From NCBI GenBank assembly GCA_003586115.2, contig QVOM02000126.1:55424047-55488046 (forward strand): DNA of 64,000 nt. Direction: 5' to 3'. The position numbers were made by a program, and so were the translations under genes. Under the pieces are notes generated by a model, which worked only from the letters and a program-made list of their open reading frames with translations, was not told the origin of the DNA and made no database searches. How positions within the stretch are numbered: position 1 is the first letter of the stretch; each line of letters starts with the position of its first letter. Below are positions 43,250 through 56,109 of the stretch, piece after piece. This DNA comes from Salvator merianae (taxonomy: Eukaryota > Chordata > Lepidosauria > Squamata > Teiidae).

Positions 43250-44550
43250 TTTTTAAAAGATCACATAAGGATAGACATCTACCCTAGGGTGCTTACAATC
43301 TGAAACTCAATACAGGGAAAAGAACAAAGTAAGGAGAAGATAACAAAATTGAAAGCAAAGGGGATAGAAAATGAGATTGCTTCTTAAACCAGCTTAGCAG
43401 CAACCATGGATACCTCCAGTAAGGCATCTCTTAGGCATCTCTTTGCAATAAGCCACCCTTGTCCTGGGTTGCTCTCAGAAGCCTTGTCCACAAATTAGCA
43501 TAAATATCCTCCTTCCTTCCAAGGTCCTTTTGCTTTGTTTTACTTTTGTCTGTCTTCCTTCCTCACCTCCACCCCTCACTCCTAGGCTCTACATAAGGTT
43601 GTCCCTTATTAAGTGATGTTAGTCTGCATACAACACTGCAATAAAAGCACCTCCTTCCTTTCTCAGAAAAAAAGGGGTCATTTATTTCAGGAAGAATACC
43701 ACTGTTGTGTTTTTCAATGCAGCTATTCAATGCAAAGCTTCATCATATGTATGGCTGCATTGTTATATTGGATTGATTTTGAAAACCAGATTCCCCTATA
43801 TTTTGTTTTGTTTTGCTTTGTTTTGTTTTCAGCTCCTCCTTTGGACCTACTGAATAAGGACTGGATGAATGCATGCAAAACCCAGCATCCCACAACATTC
43901 AAGTAAAAACACCTCCTTTTTTTTTTTTTTTCCAAAATAAGGCACTGAGTCTCTTTTTTTTTGTCTGCTTTTAATGCAACTATTCTACACAAGACCTATT
44001 ATATTGTTTATCAAATTAATTTTTAAAACAAGCTTAGTACTCAGGGTTTTAATATCTGTTTTTCCAAAGATTTCTTCCTGGCCTTGCTCCTCAACCACGT
44101 CCATAAAATAGGCTTCTGTGCCTTCAATCAAAATGCAGATCAAAGGAAAGGCCCTCGCATTTCTTCTGCGTAGGTTGCCATGGAAGGCGGTCCTCATCTG
44201 CAGAGCTATGACCTTCAACTAATAATCTGCAGATAATAATCTGAGTATCCTGTAAGCCAGTGTATCAGGCCATATCTCTACACTCATCCAGAGAGGGCCT
44301 GAGGTTTGGCATCTCAGAACGGGTGCCTCCACTTCATCAAAGGGTGTCTACGTGGCTCCATTTTCAAGTGTGGAGACACCCATAGATACAGTGTTTGAGA
44401 GGCATTCATCCCACAAGGATGCCACAGATGGTGTGTGCATCCTTTGCTGAAGTAGTGCACTTGTCATGAGACTTCTCGTGCCACCACAAATGGAAACACA
44501 TGACTTAGCCCCTTGGAGAATGCAACCAGTAAAGTAAGTGAAGAATGGTC
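43250..44550. other. No recognised gene; low-complexity patches
   Basis: (TTTTG)n-like repeats at 43802-43830, T-runs at 43916-43932 and 43954-43962. The rest is unremarkable. Confidence 0.4.
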
Positions 44551-44555
44551 TCCAT

Positions 44556-44860
44556 GGGCCATTTCACACTTTCCACCTTGGTATGATCAAATCCAATCAT
44601 TCCAAGGTGGAACAGTCCCTGCAGTGTGGCAGCCATTCGCACTGTGAGGGCTGGAGCAACCTGGGGCTGTGACCTGCAGCTTTAGCACCTGGAAGTGTGT
44701 GTGAACACTGCATGCCAGGAACAGTCCAGCTGCTCTTGGTACAGTAGCTATCGGGACCGTCTGTGGATGCTCCCAATTGCTAGGGCCTCTGCAAAATGCA
44801 GAGGCACTGTGCTAGTGAGCTTCTGATTGCTCATTAGCACTAAAGTGCGAACAGTCCCAA
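44556..44860. mobile_element. Element of fold-back family F2
   Basis: It starts GGGCCATTTCACACTTTCC and ends, inverted, CTAAAGTGCGAACAGTCCC. The inner arm ATTCCAAGGTGGAAC pairs with TTCCACCTTGGTATG near the left end. The interior has 'gtgtggcagccattcgcactgtgagg', shared with 38209 and 52394. Confidence 0.7.
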
Positions 44861-44929
44861 AGCGCCATTATTTTACACATCATCACTTCCCACCAAAATG
44901 CTCATAGATTTTTTACAGTATTTTTATTT

Positions 44930-46720
44930 TTATTATTATTATTTTAATCAGCACAGAGCAGCATTAAAATGGGCAAATTTCATCCCATTCCACTGAACTG
45001 TAAAATAAACAAAAGAAATTAATTTCTAGCTGATGTGAAGGCCAAAATGTCTCAATGAATAAAATGTCTTTTATTGGCTGCCTTTCTCATCAAGAAGAAA
45101 CTCTCTTCTCACAAAGAAGTTTTGCTTTTGCATTTTTTTGGGAAGCTTGTGTATACTGATTTACATAATAAATATGGATAGTAAATAAGATTCTGGAAAA
45201 AGCAAATCATCATAATACCTTTGTATAAGCATTCCTCAATAACCTAAGGCTCTGGGAAAAAAACTTCTAAATGCAAAGGAATGCAGAGCTTTCAATAGCT
45301 CGGTTCATTTACAAGGTGCTCTGTCTCCCACCCTCCCTCTCTCATATTCTTCCTTATTTCACTTAACTCACATTTATTGTGCCCATGAAAGAGAATCACA
45401 GACCTCTTCAGTATTAGCTCCGAGATATAGCTGAGCTTTTCTTTTCATATTGTGCCCTGAGACCTCAGCTGGCTAGTACTGAGGAAAAAAAGAAAGAAAG
45501 AACAAAACTGAATCTCTCTGCCAAGACTTCAATGAAATGTGTGATGAGGTTTATTTATTCTCTGTTTGGCTTTTTTTCAATAAAAAAAAAAAAGTTTAAT
45601 TATTTGAAGAAAGCATTAAACTATGTAAATGTATTTTAATCAGTATCTTTGAGGGAAAACACATAATTAACACTGTGTCCAAAGTGGCTTATGTTAATCA
45701 GGGCTGCAAACACAGCAGAATTATAAAACTTTTGTTAGATATACCCCTTGGTTTGCATCTATTGCCATATGTACAAATAAAGCTTTGTTAGCAATAACAG
45801 AAGTGTACTTCCTCCCCCCTTTGACCCCCTATATCAACAGAAAACAAAATCCCTGAACAGCCTGTTGCATTGGAAGCCCTGCTGCTAACAGCTTTCCAAG
45901 CTCTCAAAAGGATTTCAAAAGTCTAAATTCCAAAGTCAAGGGATTTCTTTGAAATAGATAGACAATCAGCTCTTAAATCTGAGGAGATTTTCAATCTGTG
46001 CTCCCATCAAGTGTATCTGTCGAAGCTGAAGGCACTGATCAATAAGGGAGAAAAGATAAAAGAGCCAATAGCACATCTTGCTAGCCCAGTGAAATATTTG
46101 TCAAGCATCCCTTTGAAAGCCCTTAAGTACTCTTCTGCTCCCCAGTCAAGGTTCCTGGGAGGACGGGCCAATTTAATGTAATAGTGCTCCTGAATCAGGA
46201 AAAAAAGGCAGAGTTTTATTAAGTCAACCAGTTCTCACTGTGAGTTGGTGCAGTATCTCAAAATGAGCCCTGTGAAGTCACATTCAAACCACAGATGTGG
46301 TAGATAGTATATTTAGATTTTTATTTTATTTTTATTTTTTTTAAGGCAGATGATCCTATACAACTATTGTGAAATGTCACTGTTCTATGCATCTGTCCTA
46401 CACTTTCCTTGCTGTTCAGCTATCCTGTTCTGGTTGTAAATTTGCTATTACTGCACAAAGGGGAAAAGAGCAGCAGGAATAATAGAGTAGCAGAAAGCCA
46501 ACTTTTCCTTAATTGTCTGTTCTGCAGGAGTGGTGGAGTAGAAATTGAGGAAAGGTGAACTCATACTGTTTTGCTCAATATTATCTGTTCAGCCTTTCTC
46601 AAGTTCATTTTGATATCAAGGACATCCTTTGTCAAGGGTAGCCCATCTGAGATATCTTCTATCAAAGTTGTGCTATTCAGAAGGACACCCCAAAATACCT
46701 CACTATAGAATTTAAAAAGC
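44930..46720. promoter_or_regulatory. 1.8-kb repeat-free island, candidate conserved non-coding DNA
   Basis: No transposon terminus, LINE fragment or fold-back is seen for about 1.8 kb, the longest such stretch in the repeat-dense half of the window. Words such as GAAAGCATTAAACTATGTAA, TTTTAATCAGTATCTTTG and GTTAATCAGGGCTGCAAAC resemble homeobox and SOX/TCF-type motif clusters. Short homopolymers are present near 45584-45594 and 46318-46345. The function is inferred from repeat exclusion only. Confidence 0.3.
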
Positions 46721-46765
46721 AGTATAGCAGCAGTAGTAGGGGTGGTCCAAAGCCCCCTTTTTTAG

Positions 46766-47035
46766 GTTTTTTTTTAAAAAAATTAAAATATATAAAACAT
46801 ATATTATTCCCGACAGGATATATTCATACATTAACCTCTGCTCATTACGTGTTGACTTCGTTCTTCTTCAAAAGTTTCTTTTAGATTTCATGTTTCTTGC
46901 CCCCCTGGTTTCTTAGTTTCCTTCTTCTTCCAGTCTGTATTTTTTCCTCTTTACTCTTCAAATCCAGCAGTAACAAAGTCATTCTCTAATTCTTGTAGAA
47001 ACAAATACCAAATCTGAAACATTTACAAAATTCAA
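46766..47035 (-). mobile_element. L1 3' end (minus strand)
   Basis: On the minus strand it contains 'tttctacaagaattagagaatgac', 'ctgctggatttgaagagtaa' (ORF2 stop) and 'gggggcaagaaacatgaaatc', the same order as in 39258-39512 and 278-698. T-rich DNA at 46759-46790 on the plus strand is the A-rich tail. Confidence 0.7.
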
Positions 47036-47112
47036 ATTTATGAACTTTGCAGTTTGGCCAAATCCCAACTTTGCATGAATTTCAGTTTCATTGCTGTGAA
47101 ATAAGTCCACTG

Positions 47113-47675
47113 TAGGGATGAGCACAAACAAAATTCACATTTTTGTTTTGCTGTGAAGTGAAAACCTGTATTTTCACTTGTTGGTGAATTGCAACAGTGG
47201 AAAACAGCTTTTTTGCATTTGTTTTTGCTGTTTTCACTATGTTTTTTCCATTGAAAATGCCCTTTTCACGGGAAAAAACAAAGTGAAAACATGAATATTC
47301 AGTCGAATACTTCATTTTCATGAAAGGGGTGACTGTTTTGATCAAATTCTGGAAATGCAAAAAAAAATTTCATTTTGATGTGAATATCTGTGAATGAAAA
47401 ATATTTGATTGAATTGGAATTTTTTTTTTTTTTTCATTTCCAGAATTTGATCAAAATGAACCGGTCAACCCCTTCACAAAAATGATGTATGCAATCAAAT
47501 ATTCCCAGTTTTGCTGTGTTTTTCCCCATGAAAGGGCATTTCCAATGGGAAAAGCAGTATAATGAATGTTATTTTATTTATTTTTTTGCTCTTGTGATTT
47601 GCCAACAAAGCGAAAATATGGGGTTTCGCTTCAACAATGAAAAGAAAACATGAATTTCGTTAGTGCACATCCTTA
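47113..47675. mobile_element. hAT-like element, family H2 (563 bp)
   Basis: The ends are TAGGGATGAGCACAAAC and GTTAGTGCACATCCTTA. The 8-bp flanks GTCCACTG and GTCCAATC match at six positions. The two halves mirror each other (AAGTGAAAACCTGTATTTTC against GAAAATATGGGGTTTCGCTT). AT-rich and non-coding. Confidence 0.75.
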
Positions 47676-48469
47676 GTCCAATCCTAAATTAGAAAATTCG
47701 TAACTTCTGCATTGCACAAAATTCAGATGAATTTGAACTTCTAGAATCCATGGGATAATGAAAGTGCTGGTCCCCTCAATGCAGCCAAGTATTTGTTGCT
47801 GTTAAGGCCACTGAGTTGCAGCTCTCTTGGCAGACATAGAAGTGGTTCAGAATTTCCTTCCATTGGGGATGAAATGACCTGCTGCAAAGGTTAGATTATG
47901 CAATAATCTTGTAATAATCTTGCAATAACCGATATGTAGAAATAAAAAATTAACAGCTCTTCTCTTCAGCTCACTCAGTCGTATCAGTAGTACAACCTTT
48001 ATCAAGTTGGTTGGTACAAGTTCCTATCTTGACAGAGACCTTGAATGTTTAAACGAAAAAAACTGAAGAGATTCTTCCGCCCCCTGCCTTCCGACTTTAA
48101 GTAACCCAGGAGACCAAATCAAGAGATGTGCATTCAAAAACATAAAAGAATGCCTGATGTCAGGCATCTGACCAAGCTCATCAACAGAATATTGTCTTCA
48201 GATGGCGATGATCAGCAATGCAAGTTCACAATGGACATCCAGCAATCACAGCATGGACTTTGTTCCATTTATCTGAAGTCAGCTGATTGAAGAAAATCCA
48301 CAAAAGATGTGGACAGTGCTATGCATGTTTCACATTCCACAATAACCTTGAAGTGCAGATTGTTTGTCACCTTCAGAGCATTAACTCAAAATTAATGCTT
48401 TTGATCTGAGGATTTTATTCTCTTCAGCTTTAAAACTGCTCTAAGCTTATTTGAGCTCTTTTATAGGAT

Positions 48470-48806
48470 GTCCACTCCCGGATGCTGCTAGCTGCAAACA
48501 ACCAAAATGTTGTCCCCAGCTTCACCGGTAGCAGTTGGATGCCTCCCCAGTCAGCAGTGTTCTTCTGGGTTCATACTCATGTGGCTGCATATTCATGTGC
48601 CACATCCCATTTGTCCTAGCAATGGCTGGACATTTCCATGGCCGTTGGCATGGTAGTCAGGCCAGCCATCACCACTTGAAGGGTTTGTACCTTGATACAA
48701 GGCTGTTCTGGCCCTCAAAGTGCAGGTGGCCACCACAATGCTGGGTCTGTTCCAGCCTAGAATTATATTAGTATACCGTTCTAGGCTGTAAAGTGTGAAT
48801 AGACCC
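48470..48806. repeat. F2-like fold-back, left end unclear
   Basis: The right end CTAGGCTGTAAAGTGTGAATAGACCC and 'tatactcatgtggctgc', 'ggctggacatttccatgg' fit family F2. A matching left terminus was not recognised. Confidence 0.4.
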
Positions 48807-48839
48807 ACTCTCTGGGAGATTTATTTATTTTTTTAAAAA

Positions 48840-51300
48840 AAGTGCAGAATCTTTCTTTATAAGAAAATAATTATGGCTAGAACAAATGGCAGGAGCTGCA
48901 CAGTGGTAGTTCCTGCTGTTTCAAACACTCTGCCCCAGCCCTCAACAGTGAAAATGTCAAAGGTGGGGAACTTTCATTTCCTGGCTGTGAAGCTTCTGAA
49001 AATGGCTGCAGAAGTCAATCATTTTATAAGCCTTCTAATACAGACACACTGTTTGGCCCAAAAGATGTAAAAAGGAAAGTTCTCATTTCATGGCAGCAGG
49101 TTGGCAAAACAGGAAGAAGCTCTATGAGAGTGCTTTTTCCCATTCTGCCATCAAAGCATTACTTATAAGTTCTTCTGAAGGGACACTTGATGGGTGCAGC
49201 AATGTGCTATCCCTGTGATCTCAGAGCATGCACACGGAGCCATGACAGTCCCATGCAGATCCAGCCATCATCATCTTGGGGAGGTTTGGGGAGGTTGGTT
49301 TTGTTTTGCTTTGGCTCTTTTTCAGCTTCTTAAACTTTATTTTTCAAAGGTAAATTATTACTTGACCTATTTCACAGAGGGAGAATCTAGCTGGTTTATA
49401 TTTTTCCCAATTAATTTTATCGTAGTAATTGGGAATTGGGACAGTTGAATGAAACTTAAAAGTGGACAGCTGTTCATTCTTGAGTAAATTATATGAAATG
49501 GCAACATTTGAATTTTTGAATTCATAGCCCTCTTTTCTCAACAAGGGTTCTGTGTGTTTTCTGCAGGATCTTAACTTTCCATCTGGTATATAGTTCTACA
49601 TCAGCTCTGCCTATTTCTGTTCAATGCCATCATCTTCAATTATTGAATATCCAATACAGGGCTGTTTCATAATGAAATTGACATGATGCATCCATTTACT
49701 GTTATTTTAACTATTTTCAGTAGATTATATAAATTTCTGATTATTTATTTTGCAACCATATCCATGATGCTTCCAGGGCATAGACTCCAGTTTATATGCA
49801 CTGATGCACATAAAGTTCCTAGCCTTGGTTTCACCTGAGTACACATTCTGACAGCATAATTTGGTGGACCTCTGAAATATGTCCCCCTGTTAGACTGGAA
49901 TAGGAAGGAATGCCCTTGAAATGCAGGTAGACCTGAAAAAACAGGTGTCCTGGTATAGACTGCCATTTTGGCCATCTATACCAGGTCCATCACAATGTAG
50001 ATGTATTGCACCAGGGAGGGGGAGGGGCCCCTCCCTTCCATTCCAGCATGCAGAATAAAGGACCCTGGAGAGGAATGCATGCTACCATTGACCATTCTTA
50101 TGGTAACCAGAACATGGATCAATATATAAAATGCTTCTTCTTTTAAAATGCACTTTCTTTCCTCTTATTTATTTATTTATATTTCTACCTCACACTATAC
50201 CCAAAGGTCTCCCAGCAAGACACAGTAAAATCAGTATAAAAATGGGTAAAATAAGTTAAAATGGTGACAGTGCCTGCATTGGGAGGGGATGCTGCTCCCT
50301 CAGAAAGAGACCAGGTAAATGGTAACACAGTGACAAGATCAGCAACAGAAGTGCAGTGGCTGTGTGTTATGTTGTGGTGGGATTATGATGACATGAGGGA
50401 GGCTGCAGGACACTGGCATGCATCCTGATCCCAGGAACAGAATCCACTCCCGGGAATGCAAAGGGCCAAACCTGGCCTATTTCCAGGGCCACCTCTGGTG
50501 CTTCATGTCCTGGGCCTGGACAGCCTTCACAGGCCTTGAAGTTTTCACAGCCTATACAGACAGTCCTCCACCCTACTCCTGGGCTAAAGCAAGTGCTCTG
50601 GCTGAGAATTTGGTCCTCATCATCTTCATCCCATGCTCATGCTAGTCTTGCCAGTGTTTCTATTTTGGGGATTACGTCACACTACTGCTAACCTTCTGTG
50701 CTGGAAAAACCTTTTAAAATATTTCAGCCAGTACAGTTTTCTGATATGCAAGGCAGGTCATATCATAATGGCTGCATATGAGCAAAACATCACTAACTAA
50801 AACCACATATGAGAAATGAATATACCAGCAAACAGCCTGACAGCGTGAAGTTGTGTATTTTGTAGGGAGCACTTTAGTCACAGTTCCTAATGGAGGTGCC
50901 TTTCAGATGGTGCTCAACTACAACTCTCAGCATCCGTGAGCATTATCCATAATGACTGGCACTGTTGAAAACTGGATTCTAACAGTATCTGGAAGATAAC
51001 ATTTGGAGAAGTCTGCTCTGGGGAGTCTACCTGCTGCATCCCTTTTTCTATTGCTCACTCTATACATTGCCTTTTCTTCATCCAACTTTATTTTAACCCA
51101 TTCTCCCAACTATGCTCAGACTACAGTATGGCCTCTGCAATGGATGGGAAACAACTTACGAAGCTTCCTCACTCTATTTGCATCTGCCCATCTAACACCT
51201 AGGCTAGGTGAGTTGGGCAAGAATGTCCAAAGAAGTGAGGTAGCCGAAATACTTGAGACCACTAAGGCACAGGGATTAGACCTTCCTTTATGGTGCTCTA
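48840..51300. other. No recognised gene; one LINE-tail repeat
   Basis: A degraded 'cttatttatttatttatatttctacc' LINE-tail repeat lies at 50163-50245. A GC-rich stretch at 50400-50650 holds a 75-codon frame with no recognisable domain. Confidence 0.35.
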
Positions 51301-51310
51301 CATTAGGTGC

Positions 51311-51560
51311 TAGGGATGTGTACATAAACAAAATTTTCATTTTCAATCTGCTGCTGAAGCGAAAATCTGTATTTTCACTTTGTCAGTGAATCACAATGTC
51401 AAAAAAGGGGTTTTTCATGTTCATTTCTGTGGTTTTCACAAAAACACAAATATTCAAATGAACATTCCACTTTCACAAAAGAAGAGGCTGGTTCAGTTCC
51501 ATTTAACTCTGAAAATGTGTGTTTTCAATTTGATTTGAATATCCGTGAATGTGCACAGTG
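51311..51560. mobile_element. hAT-like element, family H2, right end missing
   Basis: The left end TAGGGATGTGTACATAAAC and the 'gcgaaaatctgtattttcac' core match 47113-47675. The last recognisable piece is 'atatccgtgaatgtgcaca' near 51560. A right terminus with its TSD is lacking. Confidence 0.6.
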
Positions 51561-52393
51561 TGTGTGGCCCTCTAGGGGTAGCCAAACTCCAACTCTCATT
51601 GCCTCTGAATGCTCCTGGATGAGGATGATGCAAATTCAAACCCACCTGTGTCTGGAAGGTTTCATGTCCTGTTCCCTGCCCCACACTGTGTCTCCCTGTT
51701 ACATCGGGGGGGGGGGAATATAAATGAAATGCAGTATTTGAATTACTTCAACTTTGTCTGACATATAAAAAGCATGCATATTATTCAACTGGCTGAAAGT
51801 GCACCATCCATTTAAGTCAATGCCTGGGTCTCATTCAGGTAACTTTGAAAACACTCTAATGGATAATGGAAACATTTTGTTTTGCAGGCATTTTCCTATC
51901 CTTGGTCATTTGTGTATTTATGCCTCAGCTCTGTTGAAGCATTTTATTTTCACATCTAAAAAGATCATTTCAGGGTTGAGCAAACACAGCATATTCAGCC
52001 ACAGCTGGAATACATCTGCTACAGTTCATTCTTTGGAAACTTTATGAAAAAGGCTGGCATAGTTTTGAAATATGAAAGGGTCTTCTGAATGCGCAGATCA
52101 AATGAGAAATGTTAAATAATGGGTCTGATCTGGTTGGATAGGCAAAGGATAAAACATTTCTTACTGTTGTTGCTTCTGGGAACTTGTTAGTCCAATCTGC
52201 AAACTGCAGTAGAGGTGCAATAAGTGAAACACAGTTCCAGTTTTCTGCCTCTGAAGTAAAGAAATAGCTCACCTGAAGGGAGATACTACCTTACATGCCT
52301 TGATTTCCACAGCATTCTCAGAATACTAAACCAAGGTTCCCAGATGTGCAACCCCAGCATTTCATTTTTTTTATGGTTAGATTATGATATCAA
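51561..52393. other. No recognised feature
   Basis: A G-run at about 51706-51716 is the only low-complexity patch. No element or gene is supported. Confidence 0.4.
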
Positions 52394-52748
52394 GGGGCAT
52401 TTTCACACTTTCCACATTAGAATGCGATCATTATCCCATTCTAACATGGAATTGACCATGCAGTGCAGACGCCATCTGCACTGTGAGGCCCTAGACGTGA
52501 ATACCAGCAGAATACCAGCATTCACACTGCAAATGCTGGTATCCTGCTCCCAGTCTTCCCCATGACAGTGGCCAGGAAGTGTCCAGACATTGTGATGGTG
52601 ATCAGCAGCGCTACAGAGTGTGCAGATATGCACAGCCATGATTGCATGATCATGCAGACACAGCTGCCAAGTGCTGCGCAGCCATGCATTCGCACACAGA
52701 AGTGCGTATGAATGGATAGGGACATGGTTAGGGCACGTGAAAGCAAAG
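52394..52748. mobile_element. Element of fold-back family F2
   Basis: It starts GGGCATTTTCACACTTTCC, with inner arms TTAGAATGCGATCATTATCC against CCATTCTAACATGG. The right end near 52748 is 'gggcacgtgaaagcaaagc'. 'gcagacgccatctgcactgtgagg' is shared with 44556-44860. Confidence 0.55.
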
Positions 52749-53227
52749 CTTCTGACTATTGCCATACCTCATCTTCCTCTCGTGGTACACTGATGTATCT
52801 TATAGAACATACACATATGACTAAGGCTATCCTCACCCCACCCATGTACAAGTGAATGTTTAAAGATGCATGTATTTATTTGACTCCAGTTTATCACTTG
52901 CTTGTTTCTGGTAGAACATACTCATTCTGAAAAAAGTACTGTGATGTAAAATTCATTAATGCTCGGCTTTCACTTTATTCAAACTTAGACAATGAAGCTG
53001 CCATCCTTTAAGATGGCAGGTGCCATTGGATGCACCATTTTAGCCACCTATACCGAGCTATGCTCCTTCCAATGCAAGTGGAGGATGCTAGCAGTGGCCA
53101 TGATTTCCCCTTAAGCTGCCCCCCCCCCATGTGGAAGGGAGGTCTCTTTACTTCTTCCTGGACTGGCTTGAGGGCAAGCGCAGAAATGTTCTTGGAGGGA
53201 GTAGCTACCACAGGCTAATAATCCCAT

Positions 53228-53388
53228 CCCACCTTTAATCCACATTAAAGACTACAAAAACCACTTCCAAAGTTTATTTAATAAAAAATAGAGGTGGGAT
53301 AGGAACAGTAGGTGCCATATGCTACCACCTCTAAGCTGCTCTTGCCCCCCCCTTTTTAACATGTGTGGATACAGCCTTAGAACAAGCT
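53228..53388. mobile_element. F3-type palindromic element
   Basis: 'cacctttaatccacattaaag' and 'gccatatgctaccacctctaagctgc' correspond to the arms of 30294 and 55447. The right end is 'tgtgtggatacagcc'. Confidence 0.5.
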
Positions 53389-53389
53389 G

Positions 53390-54760
53390 CAGCCTCTCTT
53401 GTCATGCAACACTCTGATCACAACCATCCTGCATTCCCAAAGTGTCAAAGCAGGTAATGGTTCTTCTATCGCAACACCATTGCTTCTTGAAACTATGCCG
53501 CCACGAGTCTGATTAAGTGAACCAGTATTGGAATCATGATGGATCATGGGGTGATGAACACCGGCAGAAGGCAAATAGAAATTCGGGCTTTGAAATATAC
53601 GGCAGCAGTTCAATATGCAGTAGTACAGTTGAAAGGGAAATGTGTGCCAGAAACCATTGTGATTCACAGAAAGGTTATTCAATAACTGAGTGACAATACC
53701 AGAACAAAATCTCTCCATATAATTTTATTAATATATCAAAATATAAACAGCAACAGTGTAAATAATAATACAAGTAGTTATTTAACATTGATATTTACAC
53801 ACAGTGGCTGGGTCTTCATCTAAACAGCTGTGCAATGTGACAAACAGGAAAAGTTATTTTTTTCTATATTCAAATGGCTCACCAAGGAATCCAATTTTGC
53901 AGTAGTTTATAATAGTGAAAACCACTCAGGTTCTTCAGTTTTGTATAGACTAAGAGTCTCTCAGCAATGTTGCTGATTGGACTTTAAATGCCACACTGAA
54001 AATTGAAAACTCAGAAAATCTTTTGTTAGTGGGCGGTTAAAGAAAAGTTATAAACAAATAAAATAATTAAATTTGTTATGCTACTATATTTCCAGAAAGC
54101 TTCAGAAAATATACAAATGTAGACAGCCATTTTGGCAAGGCTTTCTTCAAAGGAGGGCATAAATAATAGTAGATACAAGTCTGAGGGGTACATTTCATCC
54201 CTCAGTTATGGTTTTTGCTATTCTCTTTTCCATGTTGGGATCTTTCCAGCAGACCAGAGACCTGCCATGGTGAATGCTCACAGCCTCAAGTTACTTTCAG
54301 GATGAGGAACTGAGAAGATATTTCTCACTAAGCCTTTGGACAGGACAGAAGATGGAAAGTAGTTTAGTTAATACATTCATCTCATGTGTTCAGTTCATCT
54401 TGTGTCATGTGCCCCAATTTCCTGAACTTGCAGACTCTATCCTGATATTATCTGAAATGAATCACTGGAAACTACTTACATGATTTTATTTATTAACACA
54501 AATATCCCAAGTGAGCAAAAAGAAAAAGAGAATTTAAATTCTTGTCAGCTGTATTGAACATTGTCTTGGATGGATGGGGTATAAACTTCATAAATAATAA
54601 TAATAAAAATACTTCAACAAGTGTGCTAAATCCACTGCTCCCATTCAGATTTCAAGAGGAAACCCCAGCAAGATCAGAATCTTACATAGGATAGCTCAGC
54701 TATTCATCTTGGTACAAGATGCAATCCTAGTTCATTCATACATGGTTGGGAACATGTTGC
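53390..54760. other. No recognised gene
   Basis: A 113-codon frame at 53377-53718 on the minus strand contains no domain I recognise. AT-rich DNA follows to 54620. No transposon end is visible. Confidence 0.35.
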
Positions 54761-54762
54761 TC

Positions 54763-55280
54763 AAGCTCCACATTGGATCTTATTCTGGGATATATCCAGA
54801 ATAGGGACCTGCCATCCACACACTAGTGCAGACTACTGCAGCTCCCCCAATCACATTGTATTTACATTGAACAAAACAAGGACCAGTTTAGGGTGCCCCA
54901 AATGGTATTCTGGCCCAGTATAGTTATAGATCTCAACTATGAGGTCTACAACTAACCCACGGTTAATACACTAAAGCACAGAGGCATGTGCAGGGACCCA
55001 GTTCAGCAGAAGTGGATCTGTCCCAAAGATGGTCAGTCCAGAAACTCTGGAGGCTGGAAATGAAAATTCTTGGCCTTCACAGTCTCCACACTACCTCTGA
55101 GGGCTTTTCAAAGACAGCAGATGGGCCTGCTGTGGAACTGGCTATCTGAATATGGATGACCCTGCCCTGCTCTGGCAACGACCTGTTCCAGAGTGGGACA
55201 GATTGCTTGTCCTGGGACACTGCATCCCCCTCTGCCCCAAAATGGGCAGGGAAGTGCAGAAAGGGCTTCATTCAGATCCA
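54763..55280. repeat. F1 fragment followed by a longer fold-back-like region
   Basis: 54763-54836 has the F1 left arm ('ggatcttattctgggatatatcc', 'agaatagggacctgccatcc') without its right arm. 54880-55280 carries 'ggaccagtttagggtgcccc' and ends 'gaagtgcagaaagggct', an inverted F1-like terminus. Confidence 0.45.
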
Positions 55281-55446
55281 TCTGAGACATTTCTTCCAGG
55301 CCTATATGTTTAATTGTTTTATCCCATATTAGCAGTGTCATTTTTAAAACTAAAATCACCAGACCAGGTGAGAAGACATTCAGATTAACACCCCCTATCC
55401 AATAATGTACTATCTTGAGATATACTAGAACATCAAGCACTCAGGT

Positions 55447-55675
55447 TATATCCACTCCACTAAGAAATGCAGCTCAAAAGCAACAAGTGGTAGTATGTGG
55501 ATACTAGTGTTCCCAAGGCACCTCTAATCCACATTAAAAGTCGTTAATAGTTTTGGCCAATAATTGAATGGCCTTGAATGTGGATTAAGGAACTGGCATG
55601 CAGACTCTACTGCCTCTAAGCTGCTTTTGAGATACAATTTTTGCAGTGTGTGGATGCAAACTCAGAAACTTTACA
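55447..55675. mobile_element. F3-type palindromic element
   Basis: The left part GGTTATATCCACTCCACTAAG with AAATGCAGCTCAAAAGC pairs with the right part GCTTTTGAGATACAATTTTT and GTGTGTGGATGCAAACTC. The middle has an inverted pair at TCTAATCCACATTAAAAG and TGAATGTGGATTAAGG. Confidence 0.65.
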
Positions 55676-55727
55676 AGCTTGCATTTAAGCCACACTAATT
55701 CAAAAAGTCAGAGACCTGTTCTTAAAG

Positions 55728-56076
55728 TAGGGATGTGCATGAAAAAAAATCATTTTCAGTTCATTTTTTAATCAAAAATCCAAATTTTTGATTTATCAGC
55801 AAATTTCGTTATTGAAAAATGCATTTTTCACCTTTGTTTTTGCATTTTTGCATTCATTTTTCCATTGAAAATGCCATTTTCATGGTTTAAACATAGCAAA
55901 AAGGTGTGAAAATATGAATATTCAAAGAATCTTGTTTTCGCAAAAGAATAGACTTTCATGTTTTCGATTGAAAACCCGTAAGTGCGAAAAAAGTCATTTT
56001 CGTTTTGATGCGAAAATTTGCAAAAATGAATCTTGCAACAAATCTTTGAATACAAATCGAAATTTGCACATCCCTA
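55728..56076. mobile_element. hAT element, family H2 (349 bp, complete)
   Basis: The ends are TAGGGATGTGCATGAAAA and AAATTTGCACATCCCTA. A perfect 8-bp TSD, TCTTAAAG, is at 55720-55727 and 56077-56084. The halves are mirror images (ATTGAAAAATGCATTTTTC, AAGTCATTTTCGTTTTGATG). It has no coding content. Confidence 0.92.
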
Positions 56077-56109
56077 TCTTAAAGAGACTGATCATGCATA
56101 CTACACACA

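Noticed and set aside
50418..50645. A 75-codon ORF in GC-richer DNA as a possible exon
   Set aside because: It lacks convincing splice sites at its borders and no family is recognised.
53377..53718. A 113-codon minus-strand ORF with protein-like composition
   Set aside because: No domain or family was recognised, there is no neighbouring exon, and frames of this size occur by chance elsewhere in the window. Conservation would be needed to revive it.
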